Shown here one piece after another: positions 33,282 through 44,461 of a DNA stretch of 64,000 nucleotides. Below the pieces are notes generated by a model that had not been told where the DNA came from, made no database searches, and saw only the letters and a list, made by a program, of their open reading frames with translations. Positions within the stretch are counted from its first letter, which is position 1. Every line of letters starts with the position of its first letter. This stretch comes from Opeltia flavorubescens. Lineage: Eukaryota; Ascomycota; Lecanoromycetes; Teloschistales; Teloschistaceae. A program made the position numbers and the translations under genes. The stretch lies in assembly GCA_000442125.1 (NCBI GenBank), contig KE546967.1:558001-622000 (forward strand), written 5' to 3'.

Positions 33282-36200
33282 TCATACCAGAGGTTTGTCT
33301 TCCTCGCTCTTGCGGATTACCGTAGGGAGAGGATCTTCTTTTGAGGAGCCTTTTCTAGAACAGGATGACGGTTCTGCTTCGTCTTTGTAGGAACCCTTAC
33401 GGGATGAGCTGTCTCTTTGCGGAGGCCGGCTTTCAACTGATTGAGTCCGCTTCAATCTACCAATCATCGGGAAAGAGCGCAGTCTACCAGTCTTTTCTTC
33501 GGGAGGAGCCGATTCTTCAATGGTGACGAAAGGCTCCTTCTTGAACTTGCAAAACAAAGTCGCAAAGAGAAACTGATTTCCATTATGGTCGAAAAGTGGT
33601 AGATGACGGTAGCCCTGCTGTATGCTATTTAGCTTGGCCGTGAAGGTAGCTAAAGGTGCGGAGCCGCCTTCTCTGTTGTAATTTCGACCGTCTTGAGAGC
33701 TCCAGACGGTCCATCTGACGAATACGAGGTCCGGGTGTCTGGTCTGAACCTGGAGCCGGAACTCCTCGTTGAAAACAGTGCTGAAGCCGTGGCTCTGAAT
33801 TACCTCGGTACGCCGGCGATGTGGTGACCCAATACCAGACATTCCATTGCGGGCTGAAGCGTTCTGGCCGCCCTCGCCATATGCAACGTCTTTTCCCTTG
33901 TCTTCCGCGCTGAACATCTCGATTTCGATGTATGGGTTCAGTGGCGCATCAACGGCGAGATTACGTGGCCGCGGTAATTGCTGCGCAGATATCATGTCAA
34001 CAGAGAATCTTATGATTTTCTTCTGCACTTTGCCGCTACTACAATCACAGGACTCCCACGTGTGCTCTTTCAGTGAACGACGCAGCTCCCGAGGCTTCAG
34101 GACATAACCTAAACGATCGGACCCGCTTGCGAACATGGCTTGATTGAGCTGCATAGGCAGGGTGTATGTTTGCCAATTCAAAGCGACCATCTGCACCCCT
34201 CTTCGCCAGAAGAGCAGAGGGTCTGGATTGGAAGAATTGAGCCGAAATTGAGACGGGTAGACGCGCATCAGATATTGCACGTTATGTTCTTCGAGCCGGG
34301 CTTTCATCTCTGGATCTCGGCAGAGCGAGTTGAATTTCTTCTCTACAAAAGAGAAGATGTGATTTGGTGTTTGACTTTCTTCCAAAGCAAAGTCTTGGAA
34401 TTTAAGACCTCTAGCGTACACGCCAAGGTCACCAAGCGATTTGATGATCTTGGAGGTTCTGATTGGTGCCTGCGCTACTGACTGTTGCTTTTCTCCTTGC
34501 CCGTCGCTATCGTCTGATACACTGCTGATGCTGGTGGCTGTTGCGTATCCCTTTCCTGCGTTCCAGGACGAAGGATGTTCAGGAGAGCTCATCGAAGGTG
34601 AGCGTGATAACATAGGTCCAGCGGGGATGGAGCTGTTATCAAGAATTACAGGCCTAGTAAAGGGAGAACTAAAGCTCCGGTCTCGGCGACGAGCAGGTTG
34701 ATTGGCCGAAACCGAGGGATCTGGACCGGCTTTGACTTTGATGAGGATTCGATTCTTTAGATCTTCAGGCGACGGTAGCTGAGATGTATTGGTCGTGATC
34801 GGTTCTCGGACTAGCTTTTCAGCAAAGTCCTTGATCATGATATCCACCATCGCTTGCTGTTGAAGTGGACTGCAATGCACTTCAAGGGAGATGGTCAGGG
34901 GATAAGGTGACGATACGAAAGCATACTTGCTGATCACAGTCACGCAGTCGGCGAAGAGAACGCTTGTCGTCATTGTTCGCCCGTGCATGACAATTGGCCT
35001 TCCATCGTTACCATCCCAACAGTCGATCTCGATGCAACGACAGCCCTGCTGTAGTGCTTTTACGTAGGCCTCCGTACTCGAGCTGCCAGCAACTTGTCGA
35101 CCAAGAAGGTAAGTATTGTGGGAGCTGGAGATGAAGTACTCGTTCAGTGGATGATCAAATCTAGTCTCGGTCAAGGGGGTGATGGCCTGGATGTTGTTGT
35201 AATCCGAAGACAGGAACGACGACAGGCCGGACAGAGAAAGACCAATAGCCTGTTCATCAGCTGGAGCGTGCGCATTGCTTGGTTTTGCTTCCAATGCACG
35301 TGCGAACTTTGCGAAAATCTTAACCCAACTGACTCGATTCGAGTTCACATCGACCCCTTGTGTCTCCTCAAGAAAGCGTAAGAATTCCTCAAGCCCAATC
35401 GTCTCCGCATTATTGCCAGACACGATCGACCGGTGAATTATCTTGATTTCTTGACGCTCCTTGAGACGCCGGATTAGATCCTTGAACTCTGGAAAGCTCA
35501 ATCTTCCCGTGCCGCCGATGTCAGCCTTGTCGAATTGTGCTCGCAATAGGTTGGGGGAGCAATGAATGTGCAAGCTACGGCAAAGGCTCGCTATTCCATC
35601 CCTATCAAGAGTGCTTTCTTCTTGGTGTTCTGCTTCATCCCCGTACACTGTAGACAATTCACGCCTCCAGTGACCCCATAGTATGTTCTCATCTTGACCA
35701 AAGCCAGCTAACCCAGCCATAGAGTCATGCCGATATTTAGAAAGATCACTGAGGGTGGTTGTCCAGAGATTGAACAAGCGCATATTTGGTGCTACAAGAT
35801 GCATAATTTTCATTGGCCGTCCTTTCGTACGGGTCTGATCAGCATAGATAACTGTGAACCAGCGGGGCTCAAGATCCTGTGATACTTGGAGTTCTTCCCG
35901 GTAGTTCTTGGCCTCCCCTTGTATTCGAATTTGTTGGATGTCATCAATATACACGCATTTCGCCGGATTGGAAGGGTTCCAAGTAACTTTTCCGGAACTC
36001 GTATCCAGGACGAAAAGGATGTTCTTTCTCCTGCGTCGTGTGATTTTTGTAAGAAGAACACCGCGGCGAAGTTCTGACGGAACAACCGGAGCAAGGCCGC
36101 CTTGCGTCCGTGAGCTATTAGGGGTTGACATGCCACTTTCTAGCAGGCCATCGCTGACTGGATTCATGCCTTGTATTGAAGGTGTATCATCGATGTTCTG

Positions 36201-36740
36201 TTCAGAGAGCCCGTCGAGGCCAGGGTCTACACAGAAAGTCTCGCCGTCGGGTCCAGTCTTGCTGCCACTCCTCCCTCTAGTGACGATAGGCCCGCAACTA
36301 CGGTCACGGGTCGCATTATTGGTGGAAGATTGCCTCCCATTGAAGACACGGTTCGTCCTATCCTTTGCGCCTTTGGATAGCTTTCGAAGCAGACTCGTCC
36401 CCTTGGTCTGGCTAAGGGCTTCACTCATGGCTCTGGCGCTGGGAGTCGGGGTCGTGGCTAGTGGAATGGCCATGGTACTTTCGGGCAGCTGTAAGGGGGT
36501 TGGGGGTTGTGATATAGGGTAATTAAAACCTCGGAAGACATCTGGTGACGATTGCAGGGAGGTGTTTGCCGGACTGGTATTGGACGAGATACTGGAGCTG
36601 ACAGCAGTGGCCGGGGTGATTGTCAACGGAACCGCAGTGTCGAGCTTGTTCTTGGAATTCTTGGGAGCAAACAGACCAGGAGAATGCCAGCTTCTTTTGC
36701 CGCTTGCTAATACGGGTGACGAGGTCGCAGCTGGAGCCAT
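33282..36740 (-). CDS. plc1: Phosphoinositide-specific phospholipase C (Plc1-like)
   Basis: Hydrolyses PIP2 to IP3 and diacylglycerol at the plasma membrane, calcium-dependent. From ATG 36740 ([16 protein letters not shown]) the frame gives 1152 residues without introns. Order: a Ser/Thr-rich N-terminus; a PH-like domain near 220-340 ([20 protein letters not shown]); and an EF-hand region ([20 protein letters not shown], ~405). PLC-X follows, with catalytic His in [10 protein letters not shown] (~541) and MHGRTM (~585) and calcium ligands in CIEIDCWDG and [12 protein letters not shown] starts near 764 ([37 protein letters not shown]), then a C2 domain near 913 ([20 protein letters not shown]). 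The X-Y linker is Ser-rich. An upstream in-frame ATG at 36872 would add 44 poorly convincing residues. The C-terminus may differ if an intron at 33287-33239 is used. Confidence 0.95.
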   Translation of the reverse strand: MAPAATSSPVLASGKRSWHSPGLFAPKNSKNKLDTAVPLTITPATAVSSSISSNTSPANTSLQSSPDVFRGFNYPISQPPTPLQLPESTMAIPLATTPTPSARAMSEALSQTKGTSLLRKLSKGAKDRTNRVFNGRQSSTNNATRDRSCGPIVTRGRSGSKTGPDGETFCVDPGLDGLSEQNIDDTPSIQGMNPVSDGLLESGMSTPNSSRTQGGLAPVVPSELRRGVLLTKITRRRRKNILFVLDTSSGKVTWNPSNPAKCVYIDDIQQIRIQGEAKNYREELQVSQDLEPRWFTVIYADQTRTKGRPMKIMHLVAPNMRLFNLWTTTLSDLSKYRHDSMAGLAGFGQDENILWGHWRRELSTVYGDEAEHQEESTLDRDGIASLCRSLHIHCSPNLLRAQFDKADIGGTGRLSFPEFKDLIRRLKERQEIKIIHRSIVSGNNAETIGLEEFLRFLEETQGVDVNSNRVSWVKIFAKFARALEAKPSNAHAPADEQAIGLSLSGLSSFLSSDYNNIQAITPLTETRFDHPLNEYFISSSHNTYLLGRQVAGSSSTEAYVKALQQGCRCIEIDCWDGNDGRPIVMHGRTMTTSVLFADCVTVISKYAFVSSPYPLTISLEVHCSPLQQQAMVDIMIKDFAEKLVREPITTNTSQLPSPEDLKNRILIKVKAGPDPSVSANQPARRRDRSFSSPFTRPVILDNSSIPAGPMLSRSPSMSSPEHPSSWNAGKGYATATSISSVSDDSDGQGEKQQSVAQAPIRTSKIIKSLGDLGVYARGLKFQDFALEESQTPNHIFSFVEKKFNSLCRDPEMKARLEEHNVQYLMRVYPSQFRLNSSNPDPLLFWRRGVQMVALNWQTYTLPMQLNQAMFASGSDRLGYVLKPRELRRSLKEHTWESCDCSSGKVQKKIIRFSVDMISAQQLPRPRNLAVDAPLNPYIEIEMFSAEDKGKDVAYGEGGQNASARNGMSGIGSPHRRRTEVIQSHGFSTVFNEEFRLQVQTRHPDLVFVRWTVWSSQDGRNYNREGGSAPLATFTAKLNSIQQGYRHLPLFDHNGNQFLFATLFCKFKKEPFVTIEESAPPEEKTGRLRSFPMIGRLKRTQSVESRPPQRDSSSRKGSYKDEAEPSSCSRKGSSKEDPLPTVIRKSEEDKPLV

Positions 36741-38881
36741 GACGAGAGAAAGGCCGGCGCCAGCGGCTGGGTCGCTTGAGGTTGTCCCACGTTGGTGCGT
36801 GTAGGGACGTATACAATTGATGGAGTAGCAATGATTTAGGATATTTGATGTTTCATGATGTGCATACTGCACCGTGGGGTCCCAGGAGCAAACGCAGAAG
36901 CCCGGGGCACCGATTCGAGGGTTGATGTGGCTCGAGACGCTGCTAGAAACAGGGGTGAAACAGGTGGTTTGACGACATTGCTTGAGGAGTATGCGTGATG
37001 ATCACAGGGTTTCAAAGCTGTGCTGCGTCGCCTTGTCCTTGAATAGCGGCCAATGGGGATCAGTCAGCCAGAATTGGAAGCGCAACCAGATAGATTGTTT
37101 CGATGTTTGGAGTAGGCAGACAAGGGTTGATCGGGCAGACACAAACAAAATCCAGTGAAAGGAGTGTATGTGTAAGGGCAAACAATGGAGGGAGTGGAAT
37201 TGACAGCAAGATGAAGTATCGTGGACTGCTACCAGGACCAGGAGAAAAAAGAAGGAGCCGGTGCCATCCACTTCTAGTGCTTCCAGAAATTCTTGGGGTC
37301 AAACCATGGTATCGAGATCGTCGAATTCACGAATAACATTACGTAGGGCTCGGTAGCGTCCCTTGTTCCTGGTGACTGCCTACTGCGAATCACAGTGGCG
37401 TGCGTGCCGACTGTTCAGCTAGCAGCATCCCAAATATAATCAATCCGTTTGAGCGGTCAGCATTCAGGAGTAACCATGAGGCTGTGAAAAGGTCTGAGCA
37501 CATCAAGATAACGCACGCTTACGATGCTGCAATGCCGCCTCCCGAAGGATGGAGGAACATGCTGACTGCTTTCTCTCCAGCTTTCTTCGAGTTCTTGGAG
37601 CCCAGGGATCCTCGCCAAATTACGCCGTCCCCCCACTCGCCTCATGCCCGTCATTCCGTGTTCAGGAAGATGTACATGCTGCTAACCGATGCACGCTGCA
37701 GGCACCGCCAGAACGAGCTTAATGGAGGACAGCAACATGGCATTTTGACAAGGGCGCGCCCGGCATGCCCATCCGACCCTCCCTTGATTGAGTTTGCTTT
37801 TACTTGTACCTGATTCTTGACGACCTCCCGTGTAGGAGCTTCCAATGGGACGGTCCACTGTCCAGCGCCCGACCCCGGCCGTCGTTGGTCCCGCCAATAG
37901 TCTCCTTTCTCAGCACACCGCCAATGATGCCAGGATGCTCCCAGATCACGAGGCCATCAGGGTTTCGGACAAGTTACGCGGCCTAAACTATCAACAAGTC
38001 ATGTAAGAGATTCTTGCCCACCGCAATTATTGAAGCGGGACGCTTGCCTCGGAAATAGTATCTTGTTTCCAAGATGATACCCGAATGCCAGGAGGACCGA
38101 AACGTTGGCAAGACGAAAAGCCTTCAATGCACGCCATGCATCACTCACAGATTTCCCCAAATGGCGACCAGTAGTACGTAATACCCAGCAAAGACCCGGT
38201 ACTTCGGTAACCTACAGGAGTACCCCATAAAAGCCTTAAATCATGAGTACCTCCGTCACCCGTGTCTTCGGGTCGGTCTTTCTGGGAGGATCACAACTCC
38301 ACATTTCCAAGAAACATCTGTTGAGTATGCCAATAACCTTGGACCATCGGCACAAAGTGCCTCGTCCTACCTGAAATGTAAGCATGCAATTGTCCCGAGT
38401 TGGTATCCACGTGGCTATCTTTCTCATGAGACTATTCGTCAACGAATGTTGTAAACTTCTAGAAACATTGCATAATCTTACATACAGGTCCTTGTATTGC
38501 TGTACAACGCGCCTGTCAACAGGGTGACTCCGCTCCTCCACTCGAGCCCAGCAGGAGAGCGCCAAGACGGTACTCTGTACTCTTGTCTCGGACCATTGCT
38601 CATGCATCATACCATGTCGAGCTCAGCTGAGTGTCCTCCAACTAGAGATACTCCCGGCCGTTTGTTTCTATGTTCCTAGAATTACGCCTGACAAGGCTTG
38701 GCATTATCCCCTCACGACCAACGGCCACAAGTGACATATCGCCGAGTCCAAAACACAAAGCAAAAAGGCTTCGTGAATGGTGCTCAATCTCTGATGTGCT
38801 TGGACCCTTCTTTCCCCACGATCGAGATGTGCTTCACGCTGTCGAGGAGATCGAGATACAAAGCTGCATTAGTGCTTCTTC
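36741..38881. other. Gene-poor region upstream of phospholipase C gene
   Basis: About 2.1 kb holding the plc1 promoter and leader. Several short frames on both strands (e.g. 37400-37813 and 38670-38928) have no clear composition bias or splice context. Part of 38698-38880 might be 5' coding sequence of the tentative gene that follows. Confidence 0.4.
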
Positions 38882-39503
38882 ATGCAGAAGAGCGGACTGA
38901 TAGCCAGCGCAGAAAAGCAACCGAGTAGCCTCGCCGTCGCTGCCCTTGAGAGGCGGCATCTCCTGGCGGTCATGGAAGATTCCGATACTTACTCTAGAGC
39001 AACGGCTATCATAGCCCAATCCGACAGCCTCGAATTGTCATCGCTTAGCGGGTATCTCTGTGCTATGTTGCATCCCACTCCTAATATTCCTGACATGTAA
39101 GTGTGCAAATGCGGTAATCTTGGTTATCGGAGCTTTCTTTGCTTGATAGCGCCTAGCTCCTTCGTTATCCTTAGCTTGACCCATCTCCTGTAGGTGCACA
39201 TGCTACTCGGGTTGGGGGCGGCATTTCGACTGTCATCAAGCGGTTATCAAAAATCATTCCAAGAGGCTGCACAGAAATCTCGCCAGCATTAAGACTGCCG
39301 GTATCCTCGGTATCTTCGGTATTCGCGGCTTAGACAACAATGTCGACATTGTTATGACAAAGCAGGACAACGAAAAGGACGCGGTACGAGAATCCTTTCA
39401 AACCGGAACCTCGATTCGGATACTGATGGCAGAATATCACCGACCAGTCCAGCTTGTGACACTATCTAAAGACTTCCAACCTAAGTTTGCATCCCTCAGC
39501 TAA
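38882..39503 (+). CDS. Tentative hypothetical protein (~174 aa) in gene-poor region
   Basis: Not recognised. Exon 38882-39096 starts MQKSGLIASAEKQPSSLAVA and continues ALERRHLLAVMEDSDTYSRA and LSGYLCAMLHPTPNIPD. It ends at a textbook donor (GTAAGT at 39097). The intron ends at CTCCTGTAG (39193), giving a frame-consistent exon 39194-39503: MCTCYSGWGRHFDCHQAVIK, HSKRLHRNLASIKTAGILGI, FGIRGLDNNVDIVM. The Cys/His cluster could bind metal. An additional intron at about 39384-39432 (GTACGA donor, TACTGAT branch) would shorten the C-terminus to NITDQSSL. The true start may be further 5': the ATG is immediately followed by a usable acceptor (ATGCAG|AAG), and 38698-38880 holds other open frames. Strong splice signals plus phase agreement are the reasons for the call. 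Confidence 0.42.
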
Positions 39504-42500
39504 GTCCGACATCGGACCTACTCAGTCCTGTAGCTCGACCAGGACGGCAATGTAATAGATTAACACAGGGGAGAGTGTGTCGGGGTCAGAAAACCTACCT
39601 TTATGTTATCACAAGAAAATCCCAGTTCCCACGAGAAATGTTTCCACACCCGTCAGACTGATTCTAGCCATGACGAACAGTCAATAATCCTGCATGGCCC
39701 CCCGATTATGACTCTTGCAGTCTATCTTGGAGGATCACGACTTTTGCCATCTCCTGATGTCTGCGTAGATTGCACGGCGTAACGAAAGACTGTTACCTTT
39801 AGAGTGTCTGTCAGTAGTGACCACGTATTAATGGCTAGCTGCTGATAGTACGATCTGCCTACGAGCGTATCAACCATATGTTGTGTCACTTCCGTCTGGC
39901 TCTATCTACTGGATGCCTTCTTGTTTCATACAATTTCAACTATTCACATACCTCTTCAAGCTTGTTTCGAGTTCTATTGGTGTAATTATTTCCCGTAGAA
40001 GCTCAAGCGCGTTCCAAGTCATGTTCTCTCTACATCCGGATGCCAAAATGTCTACACTGTCTCATATGCTGCACCATAAGTCGACATTGCCCATCTTTCA
40101 TTGGAATATTCATATACTCACAGATGCAGCGATCTGTTCTTGTTCACCTCTTGCATTACGTCGATCAAACTCAGTTGTTGCTGCGACGGATGAATTGATC
40201 CCTTACGGAGATCACGACCATCAGTTAATGATGGGCGGAGAGTCTCACAGGTCGGGTATATCTATAGACCGAGATTGACTGCGATGGTTCCATCAAGTCA
40301 ATACTGCAAATTGGGATGTTATTTGCCTCCCATAATGGTTATTTTCATGCTCTAGGAAGCACGAGCTATTGCTCCGCATGGATAATGTTATCAGCCTCAT
40401 GTTTACGGTAGCTGCATATCTTATTTGTACGCAATAGACCACTCAAGGACGACTTCAGAGCCGAATTTCGATCTATTGACAACCATCTTCCCCATCAAGA
40501 CGACCAGGATTCCAGGCCGATGCTTTTGTCCAGTTTTATGCATGAGATGAGTGGAGGACACAATTGGATCTTGGAGTCGGGCCACAGCGATTGTTTGCAG
40601 GCATCGTGAGACAGAATGTTTTCGCATGAATGGTATTGTGGTAAGCATTAAGTAAGGTCAAGCTAATTCCATAAATGAAACAAATGTTCATCGGACTTGC
40701 GACGCCAATCCAAAATGCCGATTTAGACACACTTTACTCTTCCATGGCAACCTGGATATTAACATCCGTCGTATTCGTTGAAGCACTTGTATATTTCTTG
40801 GACTTGACAATAAGCATGTTTCATCCCCAAAGTAAGCAACGTTTTGCGGCCCTTTGCTAATCATTGTAGGCCTCACGTGATTCGCTACACGATTTATCCT
40901 CAGATTTGGAAAGCCATTTCTAGCCTGTAGAAACGAAGATGATATCACAGCAGCATTCTTCAATGTTGAATCTGGTACCAGATAAGATTGCTATTTCGAG
41001 AATAAGCAGTGCGGGTAGCGGAGGACGGTGCTAGGACGAAAGGCAATGCACAGGCTGCTCTAGGGCTTGTGTTCCTGCCGCAAGCAGGCAGCTCAAACAT
41101 ACTCTAGGTAGGGATGCGGCAATGCCAAAGATAGAGCATGCTGAAACACCGCCGATATCAAGGTGACACTTGATAAGCGACAGAAAGCTGGGCTAGAAGC
41201 ACTGTGCAAGCTGCACTCCAGACTTCCTCCCATCCTGTATGCTGGCTTACCAGTAAGGCTACGCGAAGCTGTGCAACCGTTGCCGAGGGCTGCAACAATG
41301 CAGGATTTGACGAGGAGGTCGAGGATGGGTTGTGAGCGGATTGGTGTCATTGATCGTCAACGGGCAGGCGGCATAGGAGAACAACCGACGCAATTGGCCA
41401 TGTATGAGTGGACCATGGTTCTCCACGTTGCCGACCCCATTCTATTGTGAGCATTAATATTTGTTGTTGCGTGAAAGGACTGGTCCTGGCTCCACTGCAA
41501 GCCACAGTTAGCGGACGGATGAGCGAGTAATTATTGGTTGCGGGATCCAATGTGTGAAGGGGAGTCGAGTGCTTGTAAGCGCCCTTTGGCAGTCACCCAC
41601 TGCCACTAGCCGAGTATGTCAGTCCTGTTGTCGAGTTTCTTGGGCCGAAAAAGACAATAAGGCGTGATGAGAGCGGGGCAGAGGCGAGGGTGATGATATT
41701 GCCTTCTTCTTCCTTCTTCACCGCCAATGTGGGCTAGCTATCGAAGAACCAGCGGGGTGGAGGAGGACGTTGTCAAATCAACGTGGAAAGGACAGCATGT
41801 ACCGAGTATCTGAATGGACTCGTGGTGGCAGAAAAGGCACAATAGCGTTGTAATTGGTGGGAAGGGGAAGAGGGAGATTGGGCTTAGCAGCGGGTCTCCC
41901 CTAACTGATGGTCGTTCCAACTATTTCCACACCTCGGACACCCGCTGATTCGATTCTCATCAGGTGCTATCCCAGAGACTAAGGAGGAAAAGGGTTAATA
42001 TGAATCGATCGTGTCTAGCGAGCCGTAGTTGGCGTCCATGCTTCCATTCAAGGGTCCGCGTTCTTCTTCCTCCAAGTACACTTTCCCTTCACACCAACCG
42101 TATTTCTTCTCCGTCACACATTCCCACCAGCTCTATCCTTCTCACTTTGCTGACATTTTTGTGGCCGTCCATCATTTAATCCTCCAGACAAACTGTCTTT
42201 GAGTTGCCTATTCATCCGCCTTCACCCATACAATCGTCGGTCCTTTGTTGCCCTTGTTGCCGCCCCCTCCGATTTCCCAGTCGCGCTTCGGAGAGAAAAG
42301 CATCCGCGCCAAACAACTTCAATTCACAGCGCCTTCACCCCGATCTAATTGTCATCCGCTTCATAAGATCGGTCTTGCTTCTGTCGTTTGTCCATCTGTT
42401 GGAACTGTGAAGACTTCTCCAGTACATAGACGGATTGCCATCTCTTGTGCTTGAATTTGCAGGGCAACGGCAGGCTTTCCGTCCACTCGGCCTTCTCCTC

Positions 42501-42763
42501 CGACACTTTAAGCACGAGATCCATATTGATTCACTTTTGATTGCTTCGTAATTCACCTGTTGGTCACAATACATCCTTTTTATTCACTCACTTGGAAAGT
42601 GGGACTGAGCACTTTCGAAATTGTCAGTATCTGCAACCACCCATCCATCACTCCTACCTCACTTGGACATGCCCCACCGCTAACCTATCATCCATTCCGC
42701 AACAGAGATCTTATCATCAACACTATCTTCTCATTTTAATAAAGTACAATTTTCAGAGTCATC
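39504..42763. other. Long gene-free region with pyrimidine-rich leader at its right end
   Basis: 3.3 kb without a supported gene. The left part (39.5-41.9 kb) has only short random-looking frames. From about 42,000 the plus strand becomes rich in C and T runs, typical of fungal promoters and long 5' leaders, and leads into the Q-rich protein gene at 42764. Several upstream ATGs occur there, so upstream ORFs in a long leader are possible. Confidence 0.45.
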
Positions 42764-44461
42764 ATGAGTCTTGACGCTGGCGGCCTCGCTCAAATGACTT
42801 TCAACCCTCACAATTCTTTCGGCAACGGCCTGGGTGTACCAGGATCTGGCTTTGCTTCTCGTGGGAAAGGCTCTAATATCAAGAGGTTGAGCGTTGCTCC
42901 ACCGACCAAGATCTCCACTATCAACGAAGCTCAGCAGGCTGATCCGATGCCTACTCCAAGAACGAGCCGGTCTCACTTGCTTGCAGGCCTACGAACTGCT
43001 CCCAAGACAGCCACTTTCCCGACCTCTGCCCCTCTATCTCAACTACAACAGAACTTTGGGCAGTATTCTAATGTTAACGGGTCGAACAACCAATACGGTC
43101 GAGCTGTGCCACAAACTGCCGTTGGGGGCAGCTTTCCTAGACATCAACAGGACCGATTTGCCATGTCCAACAATAACCAGGTGTATTCTCATCCTGAGCA
43201 GATTCTTGCCCCACCCGCTCTTCAAGCAGGGCCGGAACAAGACCCTGAGTACTACGCAGAGCTTCTCGCAGCTAATCAGCAACTTGCTCAGCAGCGAATT
43301 TTGCTCCAACAGCAGCTTCAGCAACAACTCAGCGCCGCAGCTCAGCAATTCCAAGGAATGAACCTGAACCATACCATGACACAACAATATCTCCAGTCGC
43401 CTATGACACCAAACAACGGTTTCTATCAACAACAGCTTCAGAACGGCCTCCAGCCAATTGTCCAGGCTATACCTAACCGACCTGGTCTGTATTCTGTCTT
43501 TAACCCCATGACTGGGCAACAGACATTTGTGATGGACAATTCAGTGCAACAGCTGTCCGCTTCACCACCCCCAATGTCAAATCAAGAGTTGCGCAGCTCT
43601 CCACCTCCTCCAACACCGACCTTCAGAGCTCAAGTCTCACCTCCCCCGGAAAACTCTCCGCCAACCAGTTATCGTGCAGAATCCCCGCCTAAGACCGCTT
43701 CTCCACCTTCGATGGAGCCCAACCCGCTTCCACCTCCGTCCTCCACAGCATTCCGTAGAGGACATGCGAAGGCACTGTCATTCGCCTCAGGTATCGCCGA
43801 TAGCTCGTCTACGGCTTCGGAAGGCCCGAAGACTGGAGTGCCCAAGTCAGCCGGGTTCCCCCAGACACCAATGACGGGGACTTTTGGTCCAGGCCAGGCC
43901 CGTGCGGGTGATCATCCCGTCCGTCAGCCCAGAGGTCCTCCCTCGCTGGAGGAGCTGATTGCTAAGCCAACCTCGAAGCATGAAGGGAGCAAGAATTTTG
44001 CCACACGCCAACGCCGCCGTGCAGTTAATAACTTGGTTCGTGCTGGAATTGAACGACGAGGGGCGTCCCGTGGTGGTGGATCAATGGATAGTCTGGGGAG
44101 CATGACACCTGTCAGTGAAGGCGAGATCAACTTTTCCGTGGGCTCCGACGGCGAGTCTGACAGCATACGAAGCGGGAGCAGCAGTTTGTCAGGCAAGCCA
44201 AGTCTGGGTAGCTTACGTGCTGCAGCCAGTGGAGCCATCGGATCCGAGATGAAGGAGCGTTCACGAGAACGGAATTCTGCCGGCACGCCTCCAACATCAC
44301 TTCCTAGTGCTATCAGCATGAGCAGTGAAGAAGGCTTGGGCGTCGGAGGCAAATTGGTGGAGGTGTATCTGGATGAAAATTTGCAAAAGGGTGGGGAGCG
44401 ACGCAAGGCTCCACTTTTGGTACTCACGAGCGCGGAGAAGCGCAAAAGCTCGCTATTCTAA
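42764..44461 (+). CDS. Conserved fungal Q/P/S-rich protein, function unknown (565 aa)
   Basis: Single-exon gene, MSLDAGGLAQMTFNPHNSFG to KRKSSLF. I do not recognise a named family. Mostly disordered, but with short blocks that look conserved: KGSNIKRLSVAPPTKIST and PRTSRSHLLAGLRTAP near the N-terminus; a Gln-rich coiled coil (DPEYYAELLAANQQLAQQRI) around residues 160-200; NRPGLYSVFNPMTGQQTFVM; and a basic block, RGPPSLEELIAKPTSKHEGS, then NFATRQRRRAVNNLVRAGIE, near 385-430. The Arg-rich block could bind nucleic acid or be a nuclear signal. The Ser-rich C-terminal part has many likely phosphosites. The long pyrimidine-rich leader upstream suggests translational or complex transcriptional control. 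A regulatory or RNA-granule role is a guess. Confidence 0.85.
   Translation: MSLDAGGLAQMTFNPHNSFGNGLGVPGSGFASRGKGSNIKRLSVAPPTKISTINEAQQADPMPTPRTSRSHLLAGLRTAPKTATFPTSAPLSQLQQNFGQYSNVNGSNNQYGRAVPQTAVGGSFPRHQQDRFAMSNNNQVYSHPEQILAPPALQAGPEQDPEYYAELLAANQQLAQQRILLQQQLQQQLSAAAQQFQGMNLNHTMTQQYLQSPMTPNNGFYQQQLQNGLQPIVQAIPNRPGLYSVFNPMTGQQTFVMDNSVQQLSASPPPMSNQELRSSPPPPTPTFRAQVSPPPENSPPTSYRAESPPKTASPPSMEPNPLPPPSSTAFRRGHAKALSFASGIADSSSTASEGPKTGVPKSAGFPQTPMTGTFGPGQARAGDHPVRQPRGPPSLEELIAKPTSKHEGSKNFATRQRRRAVNNLVRAGIERRGASRGGGSMDSLGSMTPVSEGEINFSVGSDGESDSIRSGSSSLSGKPSLGSLRAAASGAIGSEMKERSRERNSAGTPPTSLPSAISMSSEEGLGVGGKLVEVYLDENLQKGGERRKAPLLVLTSAEKRKSSLF

Noticed and set aside
37400-37813. Plus-strand frame of 137 residues
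   Set aside because: Random-looking composition, no splice partners, no motif.
39883-40278. Plus-strand frame of 131 residues
   Set aside because: Mixed hydrophobic and His-rich sequence without family or coding bias; probably chance.
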